Positions 34,965 to 43,367 of a DNA stretch of 44,570 nt are shown in pieces. The stretch comes from Desulfobulbaceae bacterium (GTDB lineage Bacteria; Desulfobacterota; Desulfobulbia; Desulfobulbales; Desulfobulbaceae), in NCBI GenBank assembly GCA_015484845.1, contig WFUT01000126.1, positions 1-44,570 on the forward strand. Direction: 5' to 3'. How positions within the stretch are numbered: position 1 is the first letter of the stretch; every line of letters begins with the position of its first letter. The notes beneath the pieces were generated by a model. The model was given only the letters and a program-made list of their open reading frames with translations. It searched no databases and was not told the DNA's origin. The position numbers and the translations under genes were made by a program.

Positions 34965-35561
34965 ATGATGACAAGGATCGTCACAGTCTATCACAGCGGA
35001 TACGGTCACACCAGGCTGCAGGCCGAGGCCGTGCATCGCGGCGCCGCCGGGGTGGACGGTGTCACCGCCGTGCTGCTGACCACGGCCGAGGCCACCGAGC
35101 GGCTCGACGAGCTGGATGCGGCCGACGGCATCATCTTCGGCTGTCCGACCTACATGGGCAACATCTCGGCCGAGATGAAGAAGTTCCAGGAGGCCGCGGT
35201 GGTCAAGTGGTTCTCCCAGGCATGGAAGGACAAGATCGCCGGCGCCTTCACCAATTCGAGCTCTTTTTCCGGCGACAAGCTCAATACCCTGCTCGGGCTG
35301 GTGGTCATCGCCATGCAGCAGGGGATGATCTACGTCGGCACGGCGATGTTTCCGGCCGCCAACGAGCCGGAGTCCATGAACACCACGGAGGGACCGGGCC
35401 CCGGGGCACTGAACCGGGCAGGCTCCTTTGTCGGTCCCATGGCGGCCAGCTTCCAGGTCGATCCGCCGGCAGCGCCACCGGCGGGCGATATAGCGACGGC
35501 AGAGGCCTATGGCAGGCGGGTGGCCGAGATAACCCGGCAGTTTGTCAACGGCCGCGGTTGA
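34965..35561 (+). CDS. Flavodoxin-fold NAD(P)H reductase-like protein (WrbA-like)
   Basis: 198 aa; the start at 34965 follows GGGAGGA. A flavodoxin fold begins IVTVYHSGYGHTRLQAEAV (FMN phosphate loop), with IIFGCPTYMGNISAEMKKF and AFTNSSSFSGDKLNTLLGL as in WrbA/NQO-related flavoproteins. Probably an FMN-dependent quinone or other small-molecule reductase; the substrate is unknown. Monocistronic by position. Confidence 0.85.
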   Translation: MMTRIVTVYHSGYGHTRLQAEAVHRGAAGVDGVTAVLLTTAEATERLDELDAADGIIFGCPTYMGNISAEMKKFQEAAVVKWFSQAWKDKIAGAFTNSSSFSGDKLNTLLGLVVIAMQQGMIYVGTAMFPAANEPESMNTTEGPGPGALNRAGSFVGPMAASFQVDPPAAPPAGDIATAEAYGRRVAEITRQFVNGRG

Positions 35562-35659
35562 CGGCCGGGGGCGCAGGGCGCCGGCATAGCGACGAAAAGG
35601 CGGGACAGGGGATCGGTGGCAGGCGTGGAGAGCTGCCGCCGGGAAACCGGTGACAGCAA

Positions 35660-35749
35660 TGGCGGAGGAGCAGGGATTCGAACCCTGGGTGGAGTTCCCC
35701 CCACAACGGTTTTCGAGACCGTCCCGTTCAGCCGCTCCGGCACTCCTCC
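35660..35749 (-). tRNA. tRNA-Ser (anticodon CGA)
   Basis: Minus strand, 90 nt including an encoded CCA. Acceptor GGAGGAG pairs with CTCCTCC. The anticodon arm is ACGGT-CTCGAAA-ACCGT with anticodon CGA. A long variable arm (TGTGGGGGGAACTCCAC) marks it as class II, and the T arm contains GGTTCGAATCC. It reads UCG serine codons. Confidence 0.96.
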
Positions 35750-35761
35750 GCAGTCGCTGTA

Positions 35762-35790
35762 TTGATACCCGGTAATGGCCGAGTCGTCAA
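35762..35790 (-). promoter_or_regulatory. Promoter of tRNA-Ser
   Basis: Minus strand: TTGACG (35790-35785), 17-bp spacer, TATCAA (35767-35762). The start would lie about six bases before the mature tRNA 5' end. Confidence 0.55.
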
Positions 35791-35807
35791 GGCGGGGAGT
35801 TGCGCCG

Positions 35808-35836
35808 TTGACAGATGGGCCCTGCCTGTTTACAAT
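35808..35836 (+). promoter_or_regulatory. Promoter of the LEA14-like lipoprotein gene
   Basis: TTGACA (35808-35813), 17-bp spacer, TACAAT (35831-35836): the closest match to the sigma-70 consensus in the window, 34 bases before the start codon and back to back with the tRNA promoter. Confidence 0.7.
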
Positions 35837-35870
35837 CGGCCAACAGCTTGAAAATACGTGGAGACACTGT

Positions 35871-36383
35871 ATGTCCCGTCAGCAACGCCTGTCCCTGCCC
35901 CTGTTTTTTCTCCTTATTTTCCTGCCCGCGCTCCTTGGCGGCTGTGCCGGCATGCGGCACCACATCGAGCGGCCCAGGGTCTCGCTGGCCGATATCCAGG
36001 TCCGAGGGATCAAGGCCCTGGAGACCGTCTTCCTGGTGCAGGTGCGGATCATGAACCCCAACGACGAGGCCCTTGACATCCGGGGGATCAGCTGTGATCT
36101 CAAGATCGACGGCCGTCCCTTTGCCACGGGCCTGAGCGGCGAACACCACCGCATCCCGGCCTATGGCAGCGCACTGGTCACGGTGCCGCTCTATGCCTCG
36201 ATGGTCGGCATGGTCTCCACGGTCCTGCAGGCCATCCAGGGCGGCGGCAACCAGGGGCCGGGGAACATTCGCTATTCCCTGACAGGCAAGGTCCGCCTGG
36301 GCGGCAGCGTGTTCGAGCAGACCGTGCCCTTTGAGACCAGCGGCACCCTGCCGTCCCTGGAACCCGGCGCCGGGCCGGGCTGA
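35871..36383 (+). CDS. LEA14-like (LEA type 2) lipoprotein
   Basis: 170 aa; the start at 35871 has GGAGA upstream. The signal peptide ends in the lipobox LLGGC (Cys25), so it is lipid-anchored. The rest matches the LEA_2/WHy domain: ALETVFLVQVRIMNPNDEALDIRG, CDLKIDGRPFATG, and later KVRLGGSVFEQTVPFETSGTL. Bacterial members are envelope proteins of unclear role, sometimes linked to desiccation or lipid handling. Confidence 0.85.
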   Translation: MSRQQRLSLPLFFLLIFLPALLGGCAGMRHHIERPRVSLADIQVRGIKALETVFLVQVRIMNPNDEALDIRGISCDLKIDGRPFATGLSGEHHRIPAYGSALVTVPLYASMVGMVSTVLQAIQGGGNQGPGNIRYSLTGKVRLGGSVFEQTVPFETSGTLPSLEPGAGPG

Positions 36384-36501
36384 AGAGGTCTTTCATGGCG
36401 TCCATCCTTCTCTTTCCACCGTTGCCGGAACACCGGACAATGAATAAGTTATAGCTGAGGATTTCCATTGCTGGTAAGATCCCTGCCGGCAACTACCCTG
36501 T

Positions 36502-36530
36502 GGTTGCCTGCCGCCCATGCGCAGGCAGCC
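36502..36530 (+). repeat. Hairpin before the AMMECR1 gene
   Basis: A 10-bp stem with one G-U pair: GGTTGCCTGC (36502-36511), GCAGGCAGCC (36521-36530). No T-tract follows. It lies just before the ribosome-binding site and may affect translation or be incidental. Confidence 0.4.
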
Positions 36531-36555
36531 GCTCCCGGAAGGAGGTGAACAGGAG

Positions 36556-37137
36556 ATGCTGACACAGGAACAGGGCCAGGTCCTGGTACGGCTGGCCAGG
36601 CAGACCATCGAGGAACAGGTGGGTCTTGCGCCCACGGACCCGGTTCGACCGGAAGAGCTTGCCGATCCGGCGCTGCAACAGCGGCGCGGGGTCTTTGTCA
36701 CCCTCAACAAGCGGGGCATGCTGCGGGGGTGTATCGGCTCCCTTGTCGGGGTCGAGCCCCTGGTGGAAGGGGTGCGCAGGAACGCCATCAACGCGGCCTT
36801 CCATGACCACCGTTTCCCCATGGTCTCGGCCGACGAGGTGCCGGAGCTGGAGATCGAGGTCTCGGTACTGACCCCGCCGCAGCCTCTCTCCTATGGGGAC
36901 GGCGACGATCTCGTCCGCCGGCTGCGGCCGCGCGTCGACGGCGTGATCATCAGGGCGGCCAACGGCGCCAGCGCCACCTTCCTGCCGCAGGTCTGGGAGC
37001 AGTTGCCGGTCCCCGAGGTCTTCCTGTCCCATCTCTGCCGCAAGGCCGGTCTGCCCGACGACTTCTGGCGCACCGGCGAGCTGGCCGTGGAGACCTACCA
37101 GGTCCAGTACTTCAAGGAAGAGCACCATAACCGGTAA
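36556..37137 (+). CDS. amrA: AMMECR1-domain protein (AmmeMemoRadiSam system protein A)
   Basis: 193 aa; the start at 36556 has GGAGGT about ten bases upstream. The diagnostic LRGCIGS motif is at residues 56-62, with INAAFHDHRFP and ELEIEVSVLTPP following. AMMECR1 proteins often occur with a MEMO1-type protein and a radical-SAM enzyme; neither is seen here. The function is not settled. A YkgJ-family gene follows by eight bases. Confidence 0.88.
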   Translation: MLTQEQGQVLVRLARQTIEEQVGLAPTDPVRPEELADPALQQRRGVFVTLNKRGMLRGCIGSLVGVEPLVEGVRRNAINAAFHDHRFPMVSADEVPELEIEVSVLTPPQPLSYGDGDDLVRRLRPRVDGVIIRAANGASATFLPQVWEQLPVPEVFLSHLCRKAGLPDDFWRTGELAVETYQVQYFKEEHHNR

Positions 37138-37145
37138 TTCGACTG

Positions 37146-37802
37146 ATGAAAGAGATCTTCTTGCCCCCGGAGCTTTCCCGGGAAATCTCCGAGATATACC
37201 AGGCCCTGCAGGAGGACTATGTCCAGGTGGCCGACCAGATCGGCCTCACCTGCGGCAAGTGCACCGACAACTGCTGCGACTCCTACTTTCTTCACTACAC
37301 CTACTGCGAGTGGGCCTACCTGTGGGAAGGCATCCGCATGCTGGACGACGCCCTGCTCGACCGGATTATGACCCGGGCCAAGGAGTACGTGGCCCGGAGC
37401 CGGGAACTGCTGGAGCGCGAGGAACGGCCGGTCCTGATGTGCCCCCTCAACGAGGATGGCCTCTGTGTCCTCTACTCGCACCGGATGCTGATCTGCCGCA
37501 TGCACGGCATCCCGGCCACCCTGACCAGGCCGGACGGCCAGCTCCTTCGTTTTCCCGGCTGTTTCCGCTGCCAGGAGATCGTCACCGAGAAATACGAGAC
37601 CGAGGTCGATGCGCCGGCCATGGACCGGACCCTGCTCTTCCGCCGCCTGGCCGGCCTGGAATCGCGGCTGCTGGGAGAGCGGCGCCACCTGTTTCCCAAG
37701 GTCCGCAAGACCATTGCCGAGATGATTGTCGAGGGCCCGCCCCGGGTGGCAACACCGCGCTGCGAACAACCGGCCGAGCAGCGCAGCTCCCTGGCCCGCT
37801 GA
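37146..37802 (+). CDS. YkgJ-family cysteine-cluster protein
   Basis: 218 aa. Cysteines cluster as CGKCTDNCCDSYF, MCPLNEDGLCVLYSHRMLICRMHG and CFRCQ, the pattern of YkgJ-type proteins that probably bind a metal or Fe-S cluster. It is close to AMMECR1 and probably co-transcribed. It is the second such protein in the window; the other (21806-22684) has a long N-terminal extension. Role unknown. Confidence 0.85.
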   Translation: MKEIFLPPELSREISEIYQALQEDYVQVADQIGLTCGKCTDNCCDSYFLHYTYCEWAYLWEGIRMLDDALLDRIMTRAKEYVARSRELLEREERPVLMCPLNEDGLCVLYSHRMLICRMHGIPATLTRPDGQLLRFPGCFRCQEIVTEKYETEVDAPAMDRTLLFRRLAGLESRLLGERRHLFPKVRKTIAEMIVEGPPRVATPRCEQPAEQRSSLAR

Positions 37803-37804
37803 GC

Positions 37805-37835
37805 GTGCCGTCGCCCCTGGCGGCACACTGTTTTT
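37805..37835 (+). terminator. Possible terminator after the YkgJ gene
   Basis: GTGCCG (37805-37810) pairs with CGGCAC (37821-37826), and five Ts follow at 37831-37835. The short stem makes it weak. bioB starts 25 bases later. Confidence 0.35.
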
Positions 37836-37859
37836 CCCCTCCAACCTCCCGGTGACAGC

Positions 37860-38846
37860 ATGCCATCCCTGATCAGCACATCCCTGGACAAGGTCCTGGC
37901 CGGCCAGCGCCTGGATCGCGACACGGCCCTTGCCCTGGCCGCCTGGCCCGAGCCCGAGGAACTCTGGCGCGCCGCCGACACCATCCGCGTCCATTTCCAG
38001 GGCAGGGACTTCCATCTCTGCTCCATCATCAACGCCCGCAGCGGCAACTGTCCCGAGAACTGCCGCTTCTGCGCCCAGTCGGCCCGCTACCGCACCGGCA
38101 GCCCGGTCTATGACCTGGTGGACACCGACGAGGCCATGACCATTGCCCTGGACAACGACCGGCACGGCGTGCACCGGCTGTCCCTGGTCACCAGCGGCCA
38201 CTCGGTGGACGACCCGACCCTGGACCGGTTGCAGGAGCTGTACCGCCGTATCAGGGCCCGCACCGCCATGCGCAGCTGCGCCTCCATGGGGTTTCTCACC
38301 CCGGACAAGGCCCATCGGCTCCGCAACATGGGGGTCAGCCGCTACCACTGCAACCTGGAGACCAGCCGCAGCTTCTTCCCCCGCATCTGCACCACCCACA
38401 CCTGGGAGGAGAAGGTGGAGACCCTGCGCCATGCCCGCGCCGCCGGCATGTCGCTCTGCTCCGGCGGCATCATCGGCATGGGCGAGTCCATGGCCGACCG
38501 CGTCGACCTGGCCTTGGAGCTGCGCGAGCTCGGCGTGGACTCGATCCCCATCAACATCCTGACCCCCATCCCGGGCACGCCCCTGGCCGACCTGCCGCTG
38601 CTCTCCCTGGCCGAGGTCCTGACCACCATCGCCCTGTTCCGCTTCCTCAACCCGGAGATCGTCATCCGCATCGCCGGCGGCCGGCAGCAGCTCGGGGCCG
38701 ACCAGTACCGCTGCTTCACCGCGGGTGCCAACGGCGCCATTGTCGGCAACTACCTGACCACGACCGGCGCCTCCATTGACGAGGACCTGGAGGCCCTGGC
38801 CGCCCTCGGCTACCGTTTCCAGGCCAGCGAGCCGGCGATCCCCTGA
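37860..38846 (+). CDS. bioB: Biotin synthase
   Basis: 328 aa radical-SAM enzyme. The Fe-S motif CPENCRFC (C64, C68, C71) is followed by AQSARY; SCASMG and YHCNLETS carry further conserved cysteines, and later RIAGGR matches BioB. It inserts sulfur into dethiobiotin. bioA lies 1.57 kb downstream, separated by hairpin arrays and a toxin-antitoxin pair. bioD and bioF are not in the window. Confidence 0.96.
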   Translation: MPSLISTSLDKVLAGQRLDRDTALALAAWPEPEELWRAADTIRVHFQGRDFHLCSIINARSGNCPENCRFCAQSARYRTGSPVYDLVDTDEAMTIALDNDRHGVHRLSLVTSGHSVDDPTLDRLQELYRRIRARTAMRSCASMGFLTPDKAHRLRNMGVSRYHCNLETSRSFFPRICTTHTWEEKVETLRHARAAGMSLCSGGIIGMGESMADRVDLALELRELGVDSIPINILTPIPGTPLADLPLLSLAEVLTTIALFRFLNPEIVIRIAGGRQQLGADQYRCFTAGANGAIVGNYLTTTGASIDEDLEALAALGYRFQASEPAIP

Positions 38847-38856
38847 GGATTATACA

Positions 38857-39046
38857 AAATGGCGCAGAGCGCCTGGTGAGGTGTTGCACCGCAGAGCGGT
38901 GCAACAAGAGCACCCCCCAGGTTCTCCCCTGAACTCCGGGCGCCACCTCAACCTCGTAACCCCGCTGGTCCTCCACCTCGTGACACCGCTCTGCGGTGTC
39001 ACGTAATGGTTCTTGCCCATTTTTGATTGTGCCCGCCCTGCGGACA
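38857..39046. repeat. Four-hairpin repeat array, copy A
   Basis: Four palindromes in a row: GGCGC-AGA-GCGCC (38861-38873); GTTGCACCGC-AGA-GCGGTGCAAC (38883-38905); GTGACACCGC-TCT-GCGGTGTCAC (38980-39002); and a decayed TGCCCGC-CCT-GCGGACA (39030-39046). Between the second and third lies CAGGTTCTCCCCTGAACTCC, shared exactly with copy B. All stems differ, but the loop is AGA in the first pair and TCT (or its decayed form) in the second. The rest of the 417-base gap to the antitoxin is AT-rich with no gene. Confidence 0.9.
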
Positions 39047-39215
39047 GTTGTGGCCTGTCCAGAAGCGCATAATGCTCCCACTGCACGCCTGCACAAATTC
39101 GGGGCACCTGAGACGGAGCACACTTATTTTTCCGTAAAAATAATCAGTTATCAATCCAATGATGTGTTACCGTTGATCGCATCAAATACTACTCGCAAAG
39201 CGCTTCATGAAAATG

Positions 39216-39233
39216 TATAATATGGCATCATAT
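39216..39233 (+). promoter_or_regulatory. Promoter -10 and likely operator of the first toxin-antitoxin pair
   Basis: TATAAT (39216-39221) overlaps the palindrome ATATG-GCAT-CATAT (39220-39233), as expected for autoregulated antitoxin promoters. No good -35 box is seen. Confidence 0.5.
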
Positions 39234-39263
39234 AAAATCTATCACTTGGTATGAGGAGAAAAG

Positions 39264-39542
39264 ATGCCGATTAGCATCACCGAAGACATCAAATCAATAA
39301 CTGATCTGAAACGAAACACGAATTCCGTTCTGGATCAAATTCACAAAACAAAGCGTCCTGTTATTTTAACGGTTAATGGAAAGGCCGAGGCCGTATTGAT
39401 TGACGCCGAAGAATATGAAAAAATATCACATGCATTTAACCTGTTAAAGCTACTCGCAGCCGCAGAAGAAGATGTCAGGGAAGGGAGGTTTTCCGAAGCT
39501 AAAGAATTTTTCCAGGAGTTCAAACGTGGCAAAGAAATATAA
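39264..39542 (+). CDS. Phd/YefM-family antitoxin
   Basis: 92 aa. The start has GAGGAG upstream. It matches the Phd/YefM DNA-binding fold: ITDLKRNTNSVLDQIHKTKRPVILTVNGKAEAVLIDAEEYEKI, followed by an acidic, helical toxin-binding tail. It should neutralise the overlapping RelE/ParE-type toxin and repress the operon. AT-rich codon use contrasts sharply with bioB and bioA, a sign of recent transfer. Confidence 0.9.
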   Translation: MPISITEDIKSITDLKRNTNSVLDQIHKTKRPVILTVNGKAEAVLIDAEEYEKISHAFNLLKLLAAAEEDVREGRFSEAKEFFQEFKRGKEI

Positions 39543-39825
39543 AGTCAATATTACATTCAATGCCACGACAGACCTTGAGCACATCTTTTTCTATATTGCC
39601 GAAGACAGCATTAATAATGCAAAAAAATTTATTCATGAATTAGAAGAAAAAATCTACAGTCTTGACACCATGCCGGAAAGATTTGCCCTGATCCCGGAAA
39701 ACATCTTTTTTGGCACAAATTATCGGCAAATTACCCACAAGAAATATCGCGTTATATACAAGATAAGCTGCAATTCCGTTTTCATCATGAGGGTTATTCA
39801 TGGTGCGAAGCTGCTAGATCTATAG
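39526..39825 (+). CDS. RelE/ParE-superfamily toxin
   Basis: 99 aa from a GTG at 39526 with AGGAG seven bases upstream; overlaps the antitoxin by 17 bases. The family pattern is clear: VNITFNATTDLEHIFFYIAEDSINNAKKFIHELEEKIYSLDTMPERFA, then YRQITHKKYRVIYKISCNSVFIMRVIHGAK. ParE-like toxins attack gyrase and RelE-like ones cut ribosome-bound mRNA; the sequence alone does not decide. AT-rich like its partner. Confidence 0.88.
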   Translation: MAKKYKVNITFNATTDLEHIFFYIAEDSINNAKKFIHELEEKIYSLDTMPERFALIPENIFFGTNYRQITHKKYRVIYKISCNSVFIMRVIHGAKLLDL

Positions 39826-40079
39826 AGGAAATAAGCGCTAACGAATATGGTTGGATTGTGTGGGCAAAGCGGGCCACAATCTGCACCGCTTGTTGGACAA
39901 ACCCGGTGATTCCCCCGGTAACGGTCCTGTCAGACCTCGTTAACCAGGCAGGACAAACTATTTGTAACGTGCAGATATATCAAGATATTACATGGTAACT
40001 GGACACAAGACGGTCTGAGTTTTCAGGTATCGAGTTGGCAGTTTGCAATTACTGACCACTGACAACGGGAGCATTACGC
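39826..40079. other. Stretch between the toxin and hairpin array B
   Basis: 254 bases without a recognisable gene. One weak inverted pair (ATTGTG...CACAAT, near 39855-39880) is seen. It probably belongs to the inserted segment. The 182 bases between array B and bioA (40232-40413) also hold no recognised feature except GAGGG before bioA. Confidence 0.4.
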
Positions 40080-40231
40080 AAATGGCGCAGAGCGCCTGGT
40101 GAAGTGTTGCACCGCAGAGCGGTGCAACAAGAGCCACCACCCTCCAGGTTCTCCCCTGAACTCCGGGCGCCACCACAACCAACGTGACACCGCTCTGCGG
40201 TGTCACGTTGGTTGTGCCCGCTCTGCGGGCA
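40080..40231. repeat. Four-hairpin repeat array, copy B
   Basis: Direct copy of array A in the same orientation: GGCGC-AGA-GCGCC (40084-40096); GTTGCACCGC-AGA-GCGGTGCAAC (40106-40128); a third palindrome extended to a perfect 20-bp stem around TCT (40174-40216); and an intact TGCCCGC-TCT-GCGGGCA (40215-40231). It lacks about 25 bases present in copy A before the third hairpin. AGA loops followed by TCT loops make the array resemble a pair of inverted REP units. Confidence 0.9.
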
Positions 40232-40413
40232 TGGATGATTATGTGCTGAACATAACGAATAATGAGAAGCAGATTGTCCAAAAATACAACCATATTTCAC
40301 TGGCGCCGTCCGCTTATTCAGGTCGTTGGCTCTTCCTGGACAGACACCAGCTATGCAGGAAAAGGCAAAGCGGCTTTCCAGAAACTCATAATGTTCCCCA
40401 TCCCTGAGGGCCC

Positions 40414-41706
40414 ATGCAAACGCAGCGCCAGGACAGCCTGATCGGTTTTGACCGGAATCATCTCTGGCATCCCTACACCTCCATGCGCGATCCCCTGCCG
40501 GTCTTTCCGGTGGCGTCGGCAGCCGGGGTGCGCATCCGCCTTGCCGACGGCCGCGAGCTCATCGACGGCATGTCCTCCTGGTGGGCCGCCATCCACGGCT
40601 ACTCTCATCCCGTGCTGGTGAAGGCCATGCAGGAACAGGCCGCAACCATGGCCCATGTCATGTTCGGCGGCCTGACCCACGAGCCGGCCGTGGAGCTGGG
40701 CCGGCTGCTGCTGGCCATCACCCCGGAGCCGCTGACAAGAATCTTCTTCAGTGACTCCGGCTCGGTCAGCGTCGAGGTGGCCCTCAAGATGGCCCTCCAG
40801 TACCAGCATGCCCTGGGCAGGCCGGAAAGACACCGGCTGCTCACGGTGCGCGGCGGCTACCACGGCGACACCTTTCATGCCATGTCGGTCTGCGACCCGG
40901 TGACCGGCATGCACACCCTCTTTGCCGGCAGCCTGCCGAAGCAGCTCTTTGCACCGCGGCCGGGCTGCCGCTTCGGCGGGCCCTGGCGGGAGGAGGATAT
41001 CACGCCCATGGCCGAGCTGCTCGAGCGGCACGCGGACGAGGTGGCGGCGGTGATCCTGGAGCCGGTGGTCCAGGGCGCGGGCGGCATGTGGTTCTACCAC
41101 CCGCAGTACCTGCGCGAGCTGCACCGTCTCTGCCACCGCCACCAGGTGCTGCTGATCTTTGACGAGATCGCCACCGGTTTCGGCCGCACCGGTACGCTGT
41201 TTGCCTGCGAGCACGCCGGCGTGACTCCGGACATCCTCTGCCTGGGCAAGGCCCTGACCGGCGGCTGCCTGACGCTCGCCGCCACCCTGGCAACGGACGA
41301 GGTGGCCGAGACCATCTCGGCGGCCACGCCGGGGCTCTTCATGCACGGCCCCACCTTCATGGCCAATCCCCTTGCCTGCCGCGTGGCCCTGGCCTCGGTC
41401 CGGCTCCTGCTGGAATCCCCCTGGCAGGAAAGGATCCGGGCCATGGAAGAACAGATGCGCTCGGAACTGGCACCGGCCGCAGGCCTGCCCGCGGTCCGCG
41501 ATGTCCGGGTCCTGGGCGGGATCGGCGTGATCGAGACCCGGGAGCCGGTGGACATGGCCCGGCTGCAGGAATTCTTTGTCAGCCGCGGCGTCTGGATCCG
41601 GCCCTTTGGCCACCTGCTCTACCTGATGCCGCCCTATATCATCGAAGCCGACGAACTGCGCAGCCTGACCGCGGCCCTGGTGGCGGCGGCCCGTGAAGGA
41701 GGATAA
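40414..41706 (+). CDS. bioA: Adenosylmethionine-8-amino-7-oxononanoate aminotransferase
   Basis: 430 aa class-III PLP aminotransferase. BioA features are HLWHPYTSM at the start, [45 protein letters not shown] and the PLP lysine K279 in LGKALTGG. It makes 7,8-diaminopelargonate for biotin. The start has GAGGG upstream. Separated from bioB by the repeat-flanked toxin-antitoxin segment, so it may now have its own promoter; none was recognised. Confidence 0.96.
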   Translation: MQTQRQDSLIGFDRNHLWHPYTSMRDPLPVFPVASAAGVRIRLADGRELIDGMSSWWAAIHGYSHPVLVKAMQEQAATMAHVMFGGLTHEPAVELGRLLLAITPEPLTRIFFSDSGSVSVEVALKMALQYQHALGRPERHRLLTVRGGYHGDTFHAMSVCDPVTGMHTLFAGSLPKQLFAPRPGCRFGGPWREEDITPMAELLERHADEVAAVILEPVVQGAGGMWFYHPQYLRELHRLCHRHQVLLIFDEIATGFGRTGTLFACEHAGVTPDILCLGKALTGGCLTLAATLATDEVAETISAATPGLFMHGPTFMANPLACRVALASVRLLLESPWQERIRAMEEQMRSELAPAAGLPAVRDVRVLGGIGVIETREPVDMARLQEFFVSRGVWIRPFGHLLYLMPPYIIEADELRSLTAALVAAAREGG

Positions 41707-41711
41707 CAAGA

Positions 41712-42848
41712 ATGGCGGTACGACGCGAGGCGGTCAACAAGATCACCCTGCTCATCATGGTGGTCGCGATCTCGGCCCTGTTCCTGACCATGATCCGGCA
41801 GTTCCTAATGCCGATCTTCATGGCCGGCCTGTTCACCGCCCTGGTCACGCCCATGTACCGGTGGCTCAAGGTACGGCTGGGCGGCAGGGAGAACCTTGCC
41901 TCGATCCTGACCATCATCGGCATCATCTGCCTGGTCCTGGTGCCGCTGGCCCTCCTCACCGGAATCGTGGTCAACCAGGCCCTCCACGTGGGCCAGTCGG
42001 TGACGCCGTGGGTACAGGGATTCATCAGCGAGCCCTCCTCCATGTCGGTCTACCTGGAGAAGATCCCCTTCTACGACCAGATCCTGCCCTACCGCGATGT
42101 CATCATCCGCAAGGCCGGCGAGCTGGTGGGCAGCCTTTCCACCTTTCTCATCGACTCCCTCTCCTCGGTCACCCGGCTGACAGTCAATGCCGTGTTCTCC
42201 AGCGTCATCATGCTCTACGTGATGTTCTATTTCCTGACCATGGGCAGGGTCCTGCTGGAGAAGATCCTCTACTTCCTGCCCCTGGAGGACAGGGAGGAGG
42301 CGCAGCTGCTGCACCGGTTCACCTCGGTGGCCGGCGCCACCATCAAGTCGACACTGATCATCGGCATGATCCAGGGGTTGATCTGCGGTATCGGCTTTGC
42401 CCTGGCCGGCATCCAGGGCCCGGTCTTCTGGGGCACGGTCATGGCGGTGATGTCCATCATCCCGGCATTCGGCACCGCCATCATCTGGGGGCCGGCCCTG
42501 GCCATCCTGGCCCTTACCGGCGACTTCAGGGGCGTGATCATCCTGGCCGTGGTCTGCGGTGCCATTGCCGGCAACCTGGACAACCTGCTCCGGCCGCGCC
42601 TGGTGGGCAAGGATACCGAGATGCACGACCTGTTCGTCCTCTTCGGCACCCTGGGCGGCATCGCCATGTTCGGCCTGCTGGGCATCATCATCGGCCCCAT
42701 TGTCTCGGCCCTGTTCATCACCATCTGGGAGATATACGGCGACTCCTTCCGCGACTACCTGCCGGCGGTCAAGCTCTTCCAGGCAGCAGAACAGCAGGAA
42801 ACCCTGGCCAGGGGAGCGGATCCGGACGGCGAAGACCGGTCCGGCTGA
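41712..42848 (+). CDS. AI-2E/PerM-family permease
   Basis: 378 aa with about eight membrane helices. Family features are LMPIFMAGLFTALVTPMYRWL near the start, VMSIIPAFGTAIIWGPALA, and GNLDNLLRPRLVGKDTEMHDLFVLFGTLGG. Members include proposed autoinducer-2 exporters and Na+/H+ antiporters; the substrate is unknown. It starts five bases after the bioA stop, so they are co-transcribed. Confidence 0.92.
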   Translation: MAVRREAVNKITLLIMVVAISALFLTMIRQFLMPIFMAGLFTALVTPMYRWLKVRLGGRENLASILTIIGIICLVLVPLALLTGIVVNQALHVGQSVTPWVQGFISEPSSMSVYLEKIPFYDQILPYRDVIIRKAGELVGSLSTFLIDSLSSVTRLTVNAVFSSVIMLYVMFYFLTMGRVLLEKILYFLPLEDREEAQLLHRFTSVAGATIKSTLIIGMIQGLICGIGFALAGIQGPVFWGTVMAVMSIIPAFGTAIIWGPALAILALTGDFRGVIILAVVCGAIAGNLDNLLRPRLVGKDTEMHDLFVLFGTLGGIAMFGLLGIIIGPIVSALFITIWEIYGDSFRDYLPAVKLFQAAEQQETLARGADPDGEDRSG

Positions 42849-42872
42849 TCCGCCGCAGGGAGGACGGACAGT

Positions 42873-43123
42873 CCGGCAAAAAAAGGGCCGGAAGCGCGAG
42901 TGCTTCCGGCCCCCATGCCGTGGCTCACCTGGTCGTGGCCGGCGGTCCTGCCGTGCTTTTTCCGGACCCGCCGGCGGCCTCGGCTGCTGCCGCTGCCGGC
43001 TTGCCGCCGCCCTGCTCCTTCTTCAGGTCCTCTTTCTTCTTCTCAACCAGCAGCTCGCGCTTTGTATCGAGCAGGGGCGTGAGCTGCCAGCCCGGAACCT
43101 TGAAGTAGAGATCCGAATCCGAG
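42873..43123. repeat. Left copy of a ~250-bp direct repeat (3' end and terminator of a gene)
   Basis: Nearly identical to 44319-44570: apart from the terminator loop and one extra stem base I count three substitutions. It consists, on the minus strand, of the last ~65 codons of a protein plus its terminator. In coding sense the left copy stays protein-like to about 43170, and the right copy runs off the window, so the true repeat is probably ~300 bp. Confidence 0.92.
42878..42912 (-). terminator. Terminator of the left repeat copy
   Basis: Minus strand: 11-bp stem GGGCCGGAAGC (arms 42912-42902 and 42895-42885), then seven Ts (42884-42878). On the plus strand the loop reads GCGAGT, the exact reverse complement of the right copy's ACTCGC. 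It also sits just after the PerM-family gene on the other strand. Confidence 0.88.
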
Positions 43124-43170
43124 GTCTTGAGGACGTACTACTCTTCCTTTTCCTCCCCGGGCGAGCTCGT
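42925..43170 (-). pseudogene. 3' fragment of the duplicated gene, interrupted by TAG
   Basis: Frame: TSSPGEEKEE, a TAG stop (43140-43138), then YVLKTSDSDLYFKVPGWQL and the lysine-rich/alanine-rich tail ending GPPATTR. It has no start codon and matches the C-terminus of the partial gene at the right edge. Upstream of ~43170 the sequence becomes AT-rich, which marks the likely junction with the toxin-antitoxin insert. Confidence 0.75.
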
Positions 43171-43367
43171 AAAAAGTTATTTCTATAACAACATGTTACA
43201 GAAGATATCTTTTTTACCATCCTTCAACAAGTTTACGATTTCATCGTTATGATCCTTATGTTCATGACATACCTTGCCAGGGCCAGGTCAATGTTACACT
43301 TCTATTGAACTTTGCAGGACATCCATTGATGATCTCGTGCGCTCGCCCTGGCGACATGCCCGAGAGA
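43171..43367. other. AT-rich junction before the second toxin-antitoxin pair
   Basis: 197 bases lying between the gene fragment and the XRE antitoxin stop. It contains a palindrome AAGATATCTT near 43203-43212. No gene is seen. Its base composition matches the insert rather than the host genes. Confidence 0.45.

Noticed and set aside
37803-37859. BirA-type biotin operator before bioB
   Set aside because: No match to the TTGTAAACC/GGTTTACAA-type inverted repeat is present.
38857-40231. CRISPR array
   Set aside because: The repeated units are palindromes of different sequence with no regular spacers, and only two array copies exist.
43138-43140. TAG in the left gene fragment read as pyrrolysine or programmed readthrough
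   Set aside because: The fragment has no start and duplicates the tail of another gene; decay is the simpler explanation.
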